A stretch of 50,157 nucleotides of DNA from assembly GCF_000422685.1 (NCBI RefSeq), contig NZ_AUGN01000015.1:1-50157 (forward strand). Reading direction: 5' to 3'. Shown piece after piece: positions 9,083 to 18,284 of the stretch. The notes below the pieces were generated by a model. That model had not been told where the DNA came from, searched no databases, and was given only the letters and a program-made list of their open reading frames with translations. Every line of letters begins with the position of its first letter. Position 1 is the stretch's first letter. This DNA is from Flavobacterium gelidilacus DSM 15343. Its GTDB lineage: Bacteria; Bacteroidota; Bacteroidia; Flavobacteriales; Flavobacteriaceae. The position numbers and the translations under genes were made by a program.

Positions 9083-9808
9083 TTAAGGTTGAATGGCTTT
9101 TAGGAATGATTTTTCTGCTTTTTGAAAATCAGCTTCAGATATAACAAATTCACCATACCAACAATATTCATATATATATGATAAAAATTGAAATTCAGAT
9201 TTAGTTTCAGCATTTTTAATTTCATACAAATAATCTGAATTGGTTTTTTCAATATCCCATTCAATAATATTTTTATCTGACATTGATTTTAGCAACCATA
9301 AATAATAATAACGTATTGAATTTCTATATTCTTTATCTGATTTTGAAGAAGAAATTAATTTTTTAAAATCTACAGTATGAATATTTTCTTCTACTAATTC
9401 AGAAACATTTATATTTTTTGAAGATTTTCCAAAAACCCAACCACCTTCTTTGTTAATGATGATTTTTATAATCATATAGATCACAAAACCAATAATTATA
9501 AAAGCAATGACTTTCATCAAAATACCAAGACCTGTCAATGTTCCATCTGTATTGCTAAAATCAAATAAATCGCTAAAAAATTCCCCAACGTTTTTCCAGA
9601 ATCTATTCCAAGCGGATAATTTTGAATCATCTACTTTTTGTTCGTATAGAAATTCATTAGAAGTATATTTATCCTTAAATTTTGGTTCAAATTTTTTAGA
9701 TTTAATGGTTTCTGTGTCATATTTTACATCTTCTTTTGGGCGCAACGAGTCGTTTTGTCCAAAACAAAAAGCAGTTATGAAAAATAAAATAGTTAAGAAT
9801 TTATTCAC
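9083..9808 (-). CDS. DUF4129 domain-containing membrane protein
   Basis: The 241-residue protein has a signal peptide ending CFGQ, a charged extracytoplasmic segment, one membrane helix at about 105-128 (VIAFIIIGFVIYMIIKIII) and a C-terminal cytoplasmic DUF4129 region rich in Trp/Tyr (YYYLWLLKSM, YIYEYCWYGEF, then FLKAIQP). DUF4129 domains often occur at the C-terminus of transglutaminase-like membrane proteins; here the domain stands alone. The start overlaps the stop of the upstream membrane-protein gene by 8 bp, implying translational coupling. Confidence 0.82.
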   Translation of the reverse strand: MNKFLTILFFITAFCFGQNDSLRPKEDVKYDTETIKSKKFEPKFKDKYTSNEFLYEQKVDDSKLSAWNRFWKNVGEFFSDLFDFSNTDGTLTGLGILMKVIAFIIIGFVIYMIIKIIINKEGGWVFGKSSKNINVSELVEENIHTVDFKKLISSSKSDKEYRNSIRYYYLWLLKSMSDKNIIEWDIEKTNSDYLYEIKNAETKSEFQFLSYIYEYCWYGEFVISEADFQKAEKSFLKAIQP

Positions 9809-10754
9809 TATCAGTTCCTATTAAATCAATATCATTTTTAATTACGTTGTTTTCTTTTTCTTCTTTACTGCTATAATAAATTATTCCTTGATTGATTAGA
9901 ATCAAATTTTGTAACATATAATTAAATAGAATTGAAACAATCATTGCTATCGTCATCATAATAGTTATAAAGGATAACGCTTCAAGAGTTTGTTGAGAAT
10001 TACCTTGCATAGCTTCAGGATTAGTAAAAACGGAGGCAACTCCAATTATGTAAGGCACAAAATAAACGATTCCTACAACAACTTGAACGATGATTAACAT
10101 TATTACCGTTGAGCTAATTATCGACCAAAACTTACTTAAAACAAGACTAAATCCATTTATTAAAGAGACTAAATAGCTGTTTTCTGTAGAAATATAATCG
10201 TAATAACTTAAAGAAATCCAACTTATAATTCCGGGTAAAACAATAATAATTAAAGGAAACCCTATGATTACAAACATCAAGGCAATGAGTAATGCAAAAG
10301 CTATAAAAAAGATAGGAACAAATGTTACTAATGATGCTAAAAAGAAAAGAATAGATTTACCTAATTTAGATTTAATAAATCCGATTAAATTTTTAGTAGT
10401 AATTTCTTTTTTAGACTCAATTAGGCTTAAATAGGCTACAGGAAATGAATAATTGATTATACTAATTACAATGATTAAAACTAATATTGTAATTCCACCA
10501 ATAATTAATATTGGTAAATTTGAAGTTAGATTATTCAACAATAGATTTTCTCCTGATTGCGTATTATTGATACCTGCAAAAATACCTTCAAAAAATATTT
10601 TCATTAAAAAATATAATAACACAACAAGGATTAGTAGAAATCCACCATTGATAATGAAATAATTTTTAAAGTAGTTTTTACCATAGATTTTAAAAAAATC
10701 GAAAGTATCGCTTACTAATTCATTAAAACCTCTTTTTTTATATAGTTGAAACAT
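9801..10754 (-). CDS. Polytopic membrane protein of the MoxR/DUF58 operon
   Basis: The 317-residue protein has about six hydrophobic segments, with helix-breaking Pro-Gly pairs (VLPGIISWISLSYYDYIS near 170-187). The N-terminus is cytoplasmic-looking and contains FNELVSDTFDFFKIYGKNYFKNY, a pattern seen in DUF4013-like and glycerophosphoryl-diester-phosphodiesterase-associated membrane domains. No catalytic motif is visible. It overlaps the SpoIIM gene upstream by 17 bp and the DUF4129 gene downstream by 8 bp, so it belongs to the operon and probably to the same membrane complex. Confidence 0.75.
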   Translation of the reverse strand: MFQLYKKRGFNELVSDTFDFFKIYGKNYFKNYFIINGGFLLILVVLLYFLMKIFFEGIFAGINNTQSGENLLLNNLTSNLPILIIGGITILVLIIVISIINYSFPVAYLSLIESKKEITTKNLIGFIKSKLGKSILFFLASLVTFVPIFFIAFALLIALMFVIIGFPLIIIVLPGIISWISLSYYDYISTENSYLVSLINGFSLVLSKFWSIISSTVIMLIIVQVVVGIVYFVPYIIGVASVFTNPEAMQGNSQQTLEALSFITIMMTIAMIVSILFNYMLQNLILINQGIIYYSSKEEKENNVIKNDIDLIGTDSE

Positions 10755-11718
10755 TTTCTTTATTTATTTTTTTGTGAACTTTAAAAGGGTAAATCAAATA
10801 ATAATAACTTATGGCACTTAATGTTGAAAGTATGATGAAAACACTTAAAAAATGAGGCATGTCTATAGAATATCTGGTAATAAAACCTTCTAAAAAACCA
10901 GCAATAACTGTAAATGGCATTGTGCTTAAGAAGATTTTAAACGTATTTTTAAATCCGATTTTAAATGAGTTAAACCTAGAAAATGTATTGGGAAACAAAA
11001 TACTTGCACCTAAGGCAAAACCTGCAGCAGCTTCAATTACCATTGCAAAAATTTCCATGGAACCATGAATCCAAATTCCTCTTACGCTTTCCCAAAAAAC
11101 GCCTTCTCTGTAAAAGAAATATTGGAAAGAACCCAGCATTATACAATTGTTTATTAAGATATAAAATGTTCCAAAGCCTAAAAATATACCAAAGAAATAG
11201 GAGAGTGCTCCAACTCTTAGATTATTGAATGTAATACCAACAAAACTTCCCCAGTTAGTAGCTGATTTATAAACAGCAACTGGGTTTCCGTCTTTAATGT
11301 TTTCTAAAGACATGTTTACATAAGCATCACCCAGTATTAATCGAACAAAAGTATCATCATTTCTGGCAGAAATAGTTCCAATGGCTGTTAAAATTCCAAA
11401 GATTAAAAAAGCATACAAAACATAGCGTCTATATTGATAAACTAATAGTGGAACTTCAGTTTTAAAAAAATAAATTAGTTTATTTGTGTCTTCTCTTTTA
11501 GTTTTGTAAATCTTTTGATAGGTTTGCGAAGCCAAATGATTAAGATAAACAACAGTCTTACTTTTTGGATAGTAAGTTTGTGCATATGCCAAGTCATTAA
11601 CCAAATGTATATACAAACTGGCTAAATCGTCAGGATTTTTTTTAAGTTTACCAAAAATAGCTTGTTCAAATTCAAGCCATTTTTCTTTATTTTGTTTTAT
11701 GAATGCAACTTCTCTCAT
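10738..11718 (-). CDS. Stage II sporulation protein M (SpoIIM) family protein
   Basis: The 326-residue protein starts with a cytoplasmic helical region (LASLYIHLVNDLAYAQTYYP, a strongly conserved stretch near 33-52) followed by five or six membrane helices (from about 105). The central GVFWESVRGIWIHGSMEIFA near 205-224 is the SpoIIM-family signature, with a WIHG-x-x-E motif. Non-sporulating Bacteroidota carry this family next to RDD and MoxR-DUF58 genes; the role is unknown and the sporulation name is historical. It is the first gene of the minus-strand operon and is divergent from the RDD gene, with only 20 bp between the two start codons. Confidence 0.87.
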   Translation of the reverse strand: MREVAFIKQNKEKWLEFEQAIFGKLKKNPDDLASLYIHLVNDLAYAQTYYPKSKTVVYLNHLASQTYQKIYKTKREDTNKLIYFFKTEVPLLVYQYRRYVLYAFLIFGILTAIGTISARNDDTFVRLILGDAYVNMSLENIKDGNPVAVYKSATNWGSFVGITFNNLRVGALSYFFGIFLGFGTFYILINNCIMLGSFQYFFYREGVFWESVRGIWIHGSMEIFAMVIEAAAGFALGASILFPNTFSRFNSFKIGFKNTFKIFLSTMPFTVIAGFLEGFITRYSIDMPHFLSVFIILSTLSAISYYYLIYPFKVHKKINKENVSTI

Positions 11719-11738
11719 TAGAGGCTAAAATAAAAAAT

Positions 11739-12479
11739 ATGAATCAATTATCAATCACAACTACGCAAAATGTTAATATAAATTTTACAGCAGCTTCTGT
11801 AGGTTCAAGAATTGCGGGTCAACTACTTGATATTTTGGTTCTTATAGCTTATTCGGTTGTAATGTATTATATTATAGATTTGTCAGGATTAAGCAAAATG
11901 TTTGCTAAAATGGATGGCTGGTCTTCAGGTGCAATTATGATTATGCTGTTTTCACCCGTTATTTTTTACACATTAGTTTTAGAAAGCCTTTGGGAAGGAC
12001 AAACTATTGGAAAGAAAATAATGAAGATGAAAGTGATCAAAATTGATGGTTATCAAGCGGGTTTTGGTGATTATTTAATTAGATGGTTGTTTAGATTAAT
12101 CGAAGTATTGATTGGAAATGGTGTTATAGGTTTATTAGCCATAATATTCAACAAACGAAATCAGAGAATGGGAGATATGGCAGCAGGAACAGCTGTGATT
12201 TCTCTAAAAAGTAATATTAACATCAATCATACCATTTTAGAAGATTTAAACGAGGATTATGTTCCTACTTATCCATTAGTTATAAAGCTTTCTGATAATG
12301 ATGCTCGGATTATTAAAGAAACTTTTGAAGTAGCTGTTAAAACTAGAGATTATGGGACTTTAATAAAATTAAGAGAAAAAATTATTGGTGTAACGGGCAT
12401 TAAAAATCAATCGGGTAACGATCAAGATTTTATTAGAACTTTACTTAAGGATTACAACTATTATACTCAAAACATGTAA
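11739..12479 (+). CDS. RDD family membrane protein
   Basis: The 246-residue protein has an RDD domain with the diagnostic ASVGSRIAGQLLDILV near 16-31 (Arg and Asp in the first helix), a second helix, WEGQTIGKKIMKMKVIKIDG near 88-107, and GDYLIRWLFRLIE. The C-terminal ~70 residues are soluble. I place the start at the ATG at 11739 (MNQLSITTTQ) instead of the in-frame ATG at 11703, because the longer version would read through the SpoIIM start codon region on the other strand and adds 12 unconserved residues. RDD proteins are proposed transporters or membrane adaptors. The gene ends 1 bp from the end of the convergent T9SS-protein gene. Confidence 0.88.
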   Translation: MNQLSITTTQNVNINFTAASVGSRIAGQLLDILVLIAYSVVMYYIIDLSGLSKMFAKMDGWSSGAIMIMLFSPVIFYTLVLESLWEGQTIGKKIMKMKVIKIDGYQAGFGDYLIRWLFRLIEVLIGNGVIGLLAIIFNKRNQRMGDMAAGTAVISLKSNININHTILEDLNEDYVPTYPLVIKLSDNDARIIKETFEVAVKTRDYGTLIKLREKIIGVTGIKNQSGNDQDFIRTLLKDYNYYTQNM

Positions 12480-12480
12480 T

Positions 12481-14283
12481 TTATCTTGTAAGATAGAGAT
12501 AACCTACTAAAGGTTCATTATAGTCTGGATCATTTAGAAATACTACATAGTAGTACGTTCCAGTTGGAGCATATTTTTCGTCTACACCATTTTCAACATA
12601 ACCATCCCAATCTGGTTTTGATTGATTTCCTGTCCAAAGCCATTTTCCCCAACGGTTATAAATTTTAACTTCAAAATTTAGAAAAACATCGCGTAAACCT
12701 TCAATAAAAAAGCCATCATTATAGCCATCAAAATTACCTGAAACATAATTATAAACAGTTGGTGGACAATTTTTTGTAGTTAAAAAGAAAGAAGTAAATC
12801 CATAACAATTATCGTTTTCTAATCGAATGTAAATTTCTTGTGGAGTCGAATTAGCTACAAAATTAGACGTATTAAAGATTGGATTAGTTAGATTTAATGC
12901 ATCATCAATTGTTGTATAAAAATTGGCTATTTGATTAGAATCTGTTTTTACCAAATCTTCGTAATGAGAAAAGTTGAATGTACCTTTTGTTAAACCTTCA
13001 TTACAAGAAACCAAATCATCTAATTTATTGAAAGAAGGAGCGCTGTTTTGAATTATAGCCTGTAAATCAACATTATTATTTTCGTTAATTTCTGTCACAA
13101 TTCCAACACCAGTACCAATATCATCAACTACAAATTGTAAGTCAAAATTTGCAGGAATATCAAAAGGTAATAAAATACTAATTTGATCACTCCAACTTCC
13201 GCCAATAGGAATAGGTGTTAACGTTTCTGTATATTCAATAAATTCACCATTAGCATAAATTGAAATTGGAGTTCCAGCAGGAAGAATTTCAGTTGAATTT
13301 AAATTATAAACCGTAAAATCAACTAATAAAATATTTGAATTACAAACTTGATTAGTAACGTCGATAGAAATAGTAGCATCAGGAAGTTGACTATTTAATT
13401 TTGAAACAATAGCATTAATCATCACAAAATCTTGGTTAGAAGTCATTTGAATGTCAGCTGAAGTGTCTCCAATAGCAATGTTATTCTGAATGCTATAAAT
13501 ATCCAAATCCATATTATAAAGATCTGTACTATTAGTTATTGTATTTGTGCCATTAAATGCATTTGTTGGAGGATTTAAAGTGTTACTTAAAATATTTCCG
13601 TTGATAGAAAGGGTTTCGTTATTAGATAAACCTACATCACCTTCCCACGCGAGAAATCCAATTTTTGCATCATTATTATCAATTACATTAAGTGAGTTTA
13701 AAGTAATATTTAATTGATTTTGGACTTGCGAAACGGCTTGTAAACCGTCATAAACGTTTAATTGGTTTAAAGGTAAATTCGGATTATAATAAACCACAAC
13801 AATTGCCCAGCCTGCAAAATTAGTGCTGTTTTGAGAATGTAAATTAATAAAACTAGTGACATCTAAATCCGATAAGGTATAATTTCCATTTCCAGTAGAT
13901 TGTATTTGAGATGTAATATCTGTAAAAGCACTAAAAAAATTAAACTGTGTTTGTAGAACATTACTAAAAGTCCTTTGAGCAGTTATATCAACACCATTTA
14001 ACTTGACATTAAAATCACCTGTTCCGCAGCCAGCCCAATATAAAAAAGCTTTTTCAACGACATCATTGGGTTGCAATATTAGCGTTGCAGAAGAAGTTGT
14101 GAAAATAGCTGGAGTTCCCTGAAAAGTATTTTCTACAGGATTCATAGTGTTACCTAAAAAAGTAAAATCATATCTACCATTAAATTGTTGGTACAAAGAA
14201 ACATTTTGCCCTTTCATATTTATAGTAAATAACAAAGATAAAATCAGTATTTTTGAAAAAAATAAAGAGTAGTTTTGTTTCAA
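12481..14283 (-). CDS. T9SS-secreted protein with type B (gliding-motility) sorting domain
   Basis: The 600-residue surface or secreted protein has a signal peptide ending NMKGQ. The N-terminal half has a DUF3344-like jelly-roll region (AFLYWAGCGTGDFNVKLNG near 85-103). A CARDB-like segment follows (about 295-395, ending INENNNVDLQ). A module with SCNEGLTKGTFNFS and PQEIYIRLENDNCYGFTSF resembles the repeats of the large protein at the right edge. The C-terminal ~85 residues form the type B T9SS sorting domain: GNFDGYNDGFFI, VKIYNRWGKWLW, then YAPTGTYYYVV and GYLYLTR at the end. It should be exported by the Por/Gld type IX system. Cargo function unknown. Monocistronic by position. Confidence 0.88.
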   Translation of the reverse strand: MKQNYSLFFSKILILSLLFTINMKGQNVSLYQQFNGRYDFTFLGNTMNPVENTFQGTPAIFTTSSATLILQPNDVVEKAFLYWAGCGTGDFNVKLNGVDITAQRTFSNVLQTQFNFFSAFTDITSQIQSTGNGNYTLSDLDVTSFINLHSQNSTNFAGWAIVVVYYNPNLPLNQLNVYDGLQAVSQVQNQLNITLNSLNVIDNNDAKIGFLAWEGDVGLSNNETLSINGNILSNTLNPPTNAFNGTNTITNSTDLYNMDLDIYSIQNNIAIGDTSADIQMTSNQDFVMINAIVSKLNSQLPDATISIDVTNQVCNSNILLVDFTVYNLNSTEILPAGTPISIYANGEFIEYTETLTPIPIGGSWSDQISILLPFDIPANFDLQFVVDDIGTGVGIVTEINENNNVDLQAIIQNSAPSFNKLDDLVSCNEGLTKGTFNFSHYEDLVKTDSNQIANFYTTIDDALNLTNPIFNTSNFVANSTPQEIYIRLENDNCYGFTSFFLTTKNCPPTVYNYVSGNFDGYNDGFFIEGLRDVFLNFEVKIYNRWGKWLWTGNQSKPDWDGYVENGVDEKYAPTGTYYYVVFLNDPDYNEPLVGYLYLTR

Positions 14284-14362
14284 GATTAGTTAATTTTGAT
14301 ACTAATTTATTAAAAATTAAGTTATTCAGTTAAGAATTTGAATTAATTCATTAAAAATAGTT

Positions 14363-15343
14363 GTGAAAAACATCACTATAAAACAATATACATCTGATTA
14401 TTATTCACTTTGGAACGAATTTGTAGCTAAAGCAAAAAATGCAACTTTCTTGTTCCACAGAGACTTTATGGAATATCACCAAGATAGATTTGAAGATTTT
14501 TCATTGCTAGTTTTTGATGCGAAAGATAATTTGGTTTCTATTCTACCTGCCAATAGAGTTGAAGATACTCTAATATCTCATCAAGGATTGACTTATGGAG
14601 GTTTTGTTTTTTTAGAAACTATAAAGTTAGATAATGCAATGGTAATTTTCAAATCAGTTTTATCGTTTTTACATAAAAAAAATGTTTCAAAATTGCAGTT
14701 GAAACAAATGCCTTCAATATATTTAGATTGCTTTACTTCTGAAATTGATTATGCCCTTTTTATAATTAAAGCTAAAATGACTAGACGGGATAATTTATCC
14801 GTAATTGATACTAAAAAGTCATACAAAATAGCTAAATCTAGAAAAGAAAATATTAGACGTGGTGCCAAAAACAACTTAGAAATTAGAGAAGAATTAAATT
14901 TTAAGTTATTTTGGAATGAAATATTGATTCCGAATTTGAATAAAAAACACCAAGCAAAACCTGTTCATACAGTTGAAGAAATCACTTTTCTTCAAAAACG
15001 TTTCCCAGAGAATATTCGACATTTTAATGTTTATGATGGCGAAAAAATTGTTGCTGGAACGACTGTTTTTATATCAGAACATGTTGCACATCCTCAATAT
15101 GTTTCGGGTAACGACGATAAAAATCAATTGGGTAGCTTAGATTATTTATACCATCATTTACTTGCCGAAGTTTTTAAAGATATAGACTATTTTGATTTTG
15201 GACCTTCTAACGAAAATCAAGGAAAAAATATAAATGAAGGCTTATTGTTTTGGAAAGAAAGTTTTGGAACTAAAACAGTTGTTCAAGATTTTTATGAAGT
15301 TGAAACTGCAAATTACGGTTTGCTTGATACTGTTATGCTATGA
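14363..15343 (+). CDS. GNAT/FemAB-like acyltransferase of the glycan locus
   Basis: The 326-residue cytoplasmic protein starts at GTG. The fold is of the FemAB-like double-GNAT type: [20 protein letters not shown] near 32-51 and, in the second half, [17 protein letters not shown], then [18 protein letters not shown] and [19 protein letters not shown]. The last stretch is typical of acyltransferases encoded beside sugar aminotransferases in Flavobacteriaceae. The gene overlaps the FdtB-like aminotransferase by 4 bp (ATGA), so the two are coupled. It may N-acylate the amino sugar made by that enzyme, possibly with an aminoacyl group; this is inferred from context only. Alternative: a general GNAT enzyme with another substrate. 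Confidence 0.75.
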   Translation: MKNITIKQYTSDYYSLWNEFVAKAKNATFLFHRDFMEYHQDRFEDFSLLVFDAKDNLVSILPANRVEDTLISHQGLTYGGFVFLETIKLDNAMVIFKSVLSFLHKKNVSKLQLKQMPSIYLDCFTSEIDYALFIIKAKMTRRDNLSVIDTKKSYKIAKSRKENIRRGAKNNLEIREELNFKLFWNEILIPNLNKKHQAKPVHTVEEITFLQKRFPENIRHFNVYDGEKIVAGTTVFISEHVAHPQYVSGNDDKNQLGSLDYLYHHLLAEVFKDIDYFDFGPSNENQGKNINEGLLFWKESFGTKTVVQDFYEVETANYGLLDTVML

Positions 15344-16440
15344 TAAAATTTTTAGATCTTCAAAAAATAAATGCTCAATATCAAGATGAATTTCAACAAA
15401 AAATGAAATTAGTTTTAGATAAAGGATGGTTTATTTTAGGAGATGAAGTAAAACAATTTGAAACTGATTTCGCCAAATTTACAAAGGCTAAACATTGTAT
15501 TGGTGTTGGAAATGGGTTAGAGGCTTTAGTTTTGATTTTTAAAGCCTACATTCAACTAGGTTTGATGCGAAAAGGAGATGAAGTCATTGTTCCAGCAAAT
15601 ACCTATGTAGCTTCAATTTTAGCAGTACTTCAAGCGGATTTGGTTCCAGTTTTAGTTGAGCCCAAGATAGAAACGTTTAATATTAATCCAGATTTGATTT
15701 CAGAAAAAATCACTTCAAAAACAAAAGCAATTTTACCGGTTCATTTATATGGACAATTATGTGAAATGGATAAGATTAATGAAATTGCCAAACAACATAA
15801 TTTATTAGTTGTAGAAGATGCAGCACAATCTCACGGAGCAATTTTTGATGGCAGAAGTCAGAATTTAGAATTTAGAAATGCTCAAGCTTATAGTTTTTAT
15901 CCAGGAAAGAATCTTGGTGCTTTAGGAGACGCTGGTGCGATTACAACTAATGATGAGGATTTGGCTAAAGTATTGTATTCATTAAGAAATTATGGTTCAG
16001 AGAAGAAATATCAAAATGAATTTGTTGGTGTGAATAGTCGTTTAGACGAAATTCAAGCTGCTTTTTTGAATGTGAAATTACCTTATTTAAATGAAGATAA
16101 TCATAAGCGAAAAACTATTGCAAAACGTTATTTGGCTGAAATTAAAAACGATAAAATAGAATTACCTTTTTGGGATTTTTCAAACAATCATGTGTTTCAT
16201 TTGTTTGTAATTCGAACAGAAAATAGAAACAAATTACAAGAATATTTAAAAGATAATGAAATTGATACTATGATTCATTATCCAATTCCACCGCATAAAC
16301 AAAAAGCATTTGTTGAGTGGAATAATTTGTCATTTCCAATTACCGAGAAAATGCATGCTGAGGTTTTAAGTATTCCGATTTCTCCAATTATGACAAAAGA
16401 CGAGATTAGTAAAGTCATTCAAATTTTAAATCAATATTAA
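15340..16440 (+). CDS. fdtB: DegT/DnrJ/EryC1-family sugar aminotransferase, FdtB-like
   Basis: The 366-residue PLP enzyme is expected to aminate C3 of a dTDP-3-keto-6-deoxyhexose. It shows the family's N-terminal [17 protein letters not shown], the cofactor region [25 protein letters not shown] (Asp contacting the pyridine N) and the PLP Lys at residue 190 in [15 protein letters not shown]. The C-terminus has the substrate segment [11 protein letters not shown]. The closest named relatives by pattern are FdtB/QdtB. The presence of an FdtA-like ketoisomerase at 21896 in the same locus supports synthesis of dTDP-Fuc3N or dTDP-Qui3N; which one cannot be decided here. RmlA/RmlB, needed upstream, are not in the window. 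The stop overlaps the next gene's ATG. Confidence 0.88.
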   Translation: MIKFLDLQKINAQYQDEFQQKMKLVLDKGWFILGDEVKQFETDFAKFTKAKHCIGVGNGLEALVLIFKAYIQLGLMRKGDEVIVPANTYVASILAVLQADLVPVLVEPKIETFNINPDLISEKITSKTKAILPVHLYGQLCEMDKINEIAKQHNLLVVEDAAQSHGAIFDGRSQNLEFRNAQAYSFYPGKNLGALGDAGAITTNDEDLAKVLYSLRNYGSEKKYQNEFVGVNSRLDEIQAAFLNVKLPYLNEDNHKRKTIAKRYLAEIKNDKIELPFWDFSNNHVFHLFVIRTENRNKLQEYLKDNEIDTMIHYPIPPHKQKAFVEWNNLSFPITEKMHAEVLSIPISPIMTKDEISKVIQILNQY

Positions 16441-17009
16441 TGGATATAATTCAAAAAGTAAAAAATATTGTTTTTGTTAAATTTAGAATTCTAAAGTACA
16501 AATGGCTTTCTAATTGTAAAAATATAAATGGAAGACCTAAGTTATATCATCCTTTATTAATAGAAGGAAATGGATCAATTAAATTTGGTAAAAATGTTCA
16601 AATTGGTGTAAAATCATCACCAAACTTTTACTCACATTATTCCTATTTTGAAGCAAAATATCCAGAAAGCAAAATCATTATTGGGGATAATGTTTCAATA
16701 AATAATAATTTTTCGGCAGTTTCTTTTTCAAAAATAACGATTGAAGACAATGTTTTAATTGGTGTGAATTGCTCAATTATTGATACTGATGGACATCAAT
16801 TAGAGATAGATAAAAGAGCAGATGGAATTCCTAAAGTAGCTGAAATTGTTATTTCTAAAAATGTTTTTATAGGTGACAATGTTTCCATTTTAAAAGGAGT
16901 AACAATCGGGAAGAATTCTGTTATTGGATTTGGATCTGTTGTTACTAAATCGATTCCTGATAATGTAATTGCAGCTGGAAATCCAGCAAAAATAATAAGA
17001 ACTATTTAA
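16440..17009 (+). CDS. Left-handed beta-helix (hexapeptide) acyltransferase
   Basis: The 189-residue protein is built of hexapeptide repeats, for example KITIEDNVLIGVNCSIIDT, then VFIGDNVSILKGVTIGKNSV and the closing VIAAGNPAKIIRTI. The loop DTDGH near 118-122 supplies the usual active-site His of CatB/WbbJ-like trimers. The N-terminal ~30 residues are basic and Trp-containing. In the context of FdtA and FdtB homologues it could be the N-acetyltransferase (FdtC-like) completing dTDP-Fuc3NAc; an O-acetyltransferase acting on the finished glycan is equally possible. The ATG overlaps the aminotransferase stop (TAATG), and the flippase start codon follows its stop directly. Confidence 0.82.
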   Translation: MDIIQKVKNIVFVKFRILKYKWLSNCKNINGRPKLYHPLLIEGNGSIKFGKNVQIGVKSSPNFYSHYSYFEAKYPESKIIIGDNVSINNNFSAVSFSKITIEDNVLIGVNCSIIDTDGHQLEIDKRADGIPKVAEIVISKNVFIGDNVSILKGVTIGKNSVIGFGSVVTKSIPDNVIAAGNPAKIIRTI

Positions 17010-18284
17010 TTGAAATTTTTCACTAAAAATAACTCCTTAAAAGTACTATCGTTGAATTCAATATCAGTGATGGTTAGTTTTGTATTGGGAATATTTTCCT
17101 CAAAAATTATAGCTTTTTTTCTTGGTACAACAGGAATGACTTTGTTAGGAAGTTTTAGAAATTTCACAACCATGTCAAAATCAATTGCGACACTTGGAGT
17201 AAGTAATTCTTTGGTAAAACTTGTAGTTGAAAATAAGGAAGATGAAAAAGAATTATCATTAATATATTCTACTTTTTTTTGGTTGTTTTTAGTGATTTCG
17301 GTTGTCGTTGGTATTGTTATTTTAATTTTTAGTAGTTCAATTTCTGAATTATTATTTTTTTCAACGGATTATAAAATTCCGATTCAATTTTTTTCTTTGA
17401 CATTACCATTTATAGTTATTAATACGTTTTGGATCTCTATTTACAATGCTTTTGAAAGGTTTAAAACTATAATATTAATTCAAGTTATTTCAAATGTTTT
17501 AGTTTTTATTGTCACTGCATTATTAATTTGGAAACAAAATATAGTTGGTGGATTATTGGCAATTGCAATTTCAGAAATCATAATGGTTCTGGTGACTTTT
17601 ATTTTTATTAAAAGAGAAAAAGGTTTCTTTAATTTTGAAGTAAAAAGAGTTTTAAATAACAAACATCTAAAAGAAATCAGAAAATTTTCTTCAATGGCTT
17701 TGTTAAGTGCTATTATAATTCCAATAACGCTTATTTCAATAAGAAACTTATTAATACAAAGCTATACATTTCAAGAAGCAGGAATTTGGGATGCAGTAAT
17801 AAGATTATCTGGATTTTATATGTTATTGTTCAGTTCTGGCCTTACATTGTATTATATGCCTAAATTAGCATCATTATCAACTGATGAGGAGTTTAAAAGT
17901 GAACTAAAGGAGTATTTCAAAACACTTGTTCCAATTTTTATTCTAATGATTGTTCTGATTTATCTTTTTAAAAATTTAATAATAAATATTGCTTTTACTC
18001 CAGAATTTAATAAGGTTTCAGAAATATTAATTTGGCAATTATTAGGCGATTTTTTTAGAATTATGTCATTAGCTTTTGGATATCAGATTTTAGTAAAAAC
18101 CATGATGTTTAAGTTCTTTTTTATTGAAATAGTATACAATTTGTCTTATTTCATTTTATCTTATTACTTAATGCAAAATTTCGCATCAGAAGGAGTTGTA
18201 ATGGCTTATTTTTTTGCTAATGTGCTAATGTTTTTTGTGTTTCTAATTATGTTTAGAAAAGTATTATTTAAACAAAAAGTTTAG
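17010..18284 (+). CDS. Wzx-type O-antigen/polysaccharide flippase
   Basis: The 424-residue polytopic protein has about 12 hydrophobic segments and the MATE/MOP-type pattern of Wzx flippases. Conserved pieces include FFLGTTGMTLLGSFRNF near 36-52, SNSLVKLVVENK and, past the middle, FQEAGIWDAVIRLSGFYML. It is expected to move undecaprenyl-diphosphate-linked glycan units across the inner membrane. The start is TTG at 17010, directly after the acyltransferase stop codon, and no better start is seen downstream. Last gene of the first plus-strand block; its 3' end overlaps the convergent minus-strand gene by 17 bp. Confidence 0.87.
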   Translation: MKFFTKNNSLKVLSLNSISVMVSFVLGIFSSKIIAFFLGTTGMTLLGSFRNFTTMSKSIATLGVSNSLVKLVVENKEDEKELSLIYSTFFWLFLVISVVVGIVILIFSSSISELLFFSTDYKIPIQFFSLTLPFIVINTFWISIYNAFERFKTIILIQVISNVLVFIVTALLIWKQNIVGGLLAIAISEIIMVLVTFIFIKREKGFFNFEVKRVLNNKHLKEIRKFSSMALLSAIIIPITLISIRNLLIQSYTFQEAGIWDAVIRLSGFYMLLFSSGLTLYYMPKLASLSTDEEFKSELKEYFKTLVPIFILMIVLIYLFKNLIINIAFTPEFNKVSEILIWQLLGDFFRIMSLAFGYQILVKTMMFKFFFIEIVYNLSYFILSYYLMQNFASEGVVMAYFFANVLMFFVFLIMFRKVLFKQKV

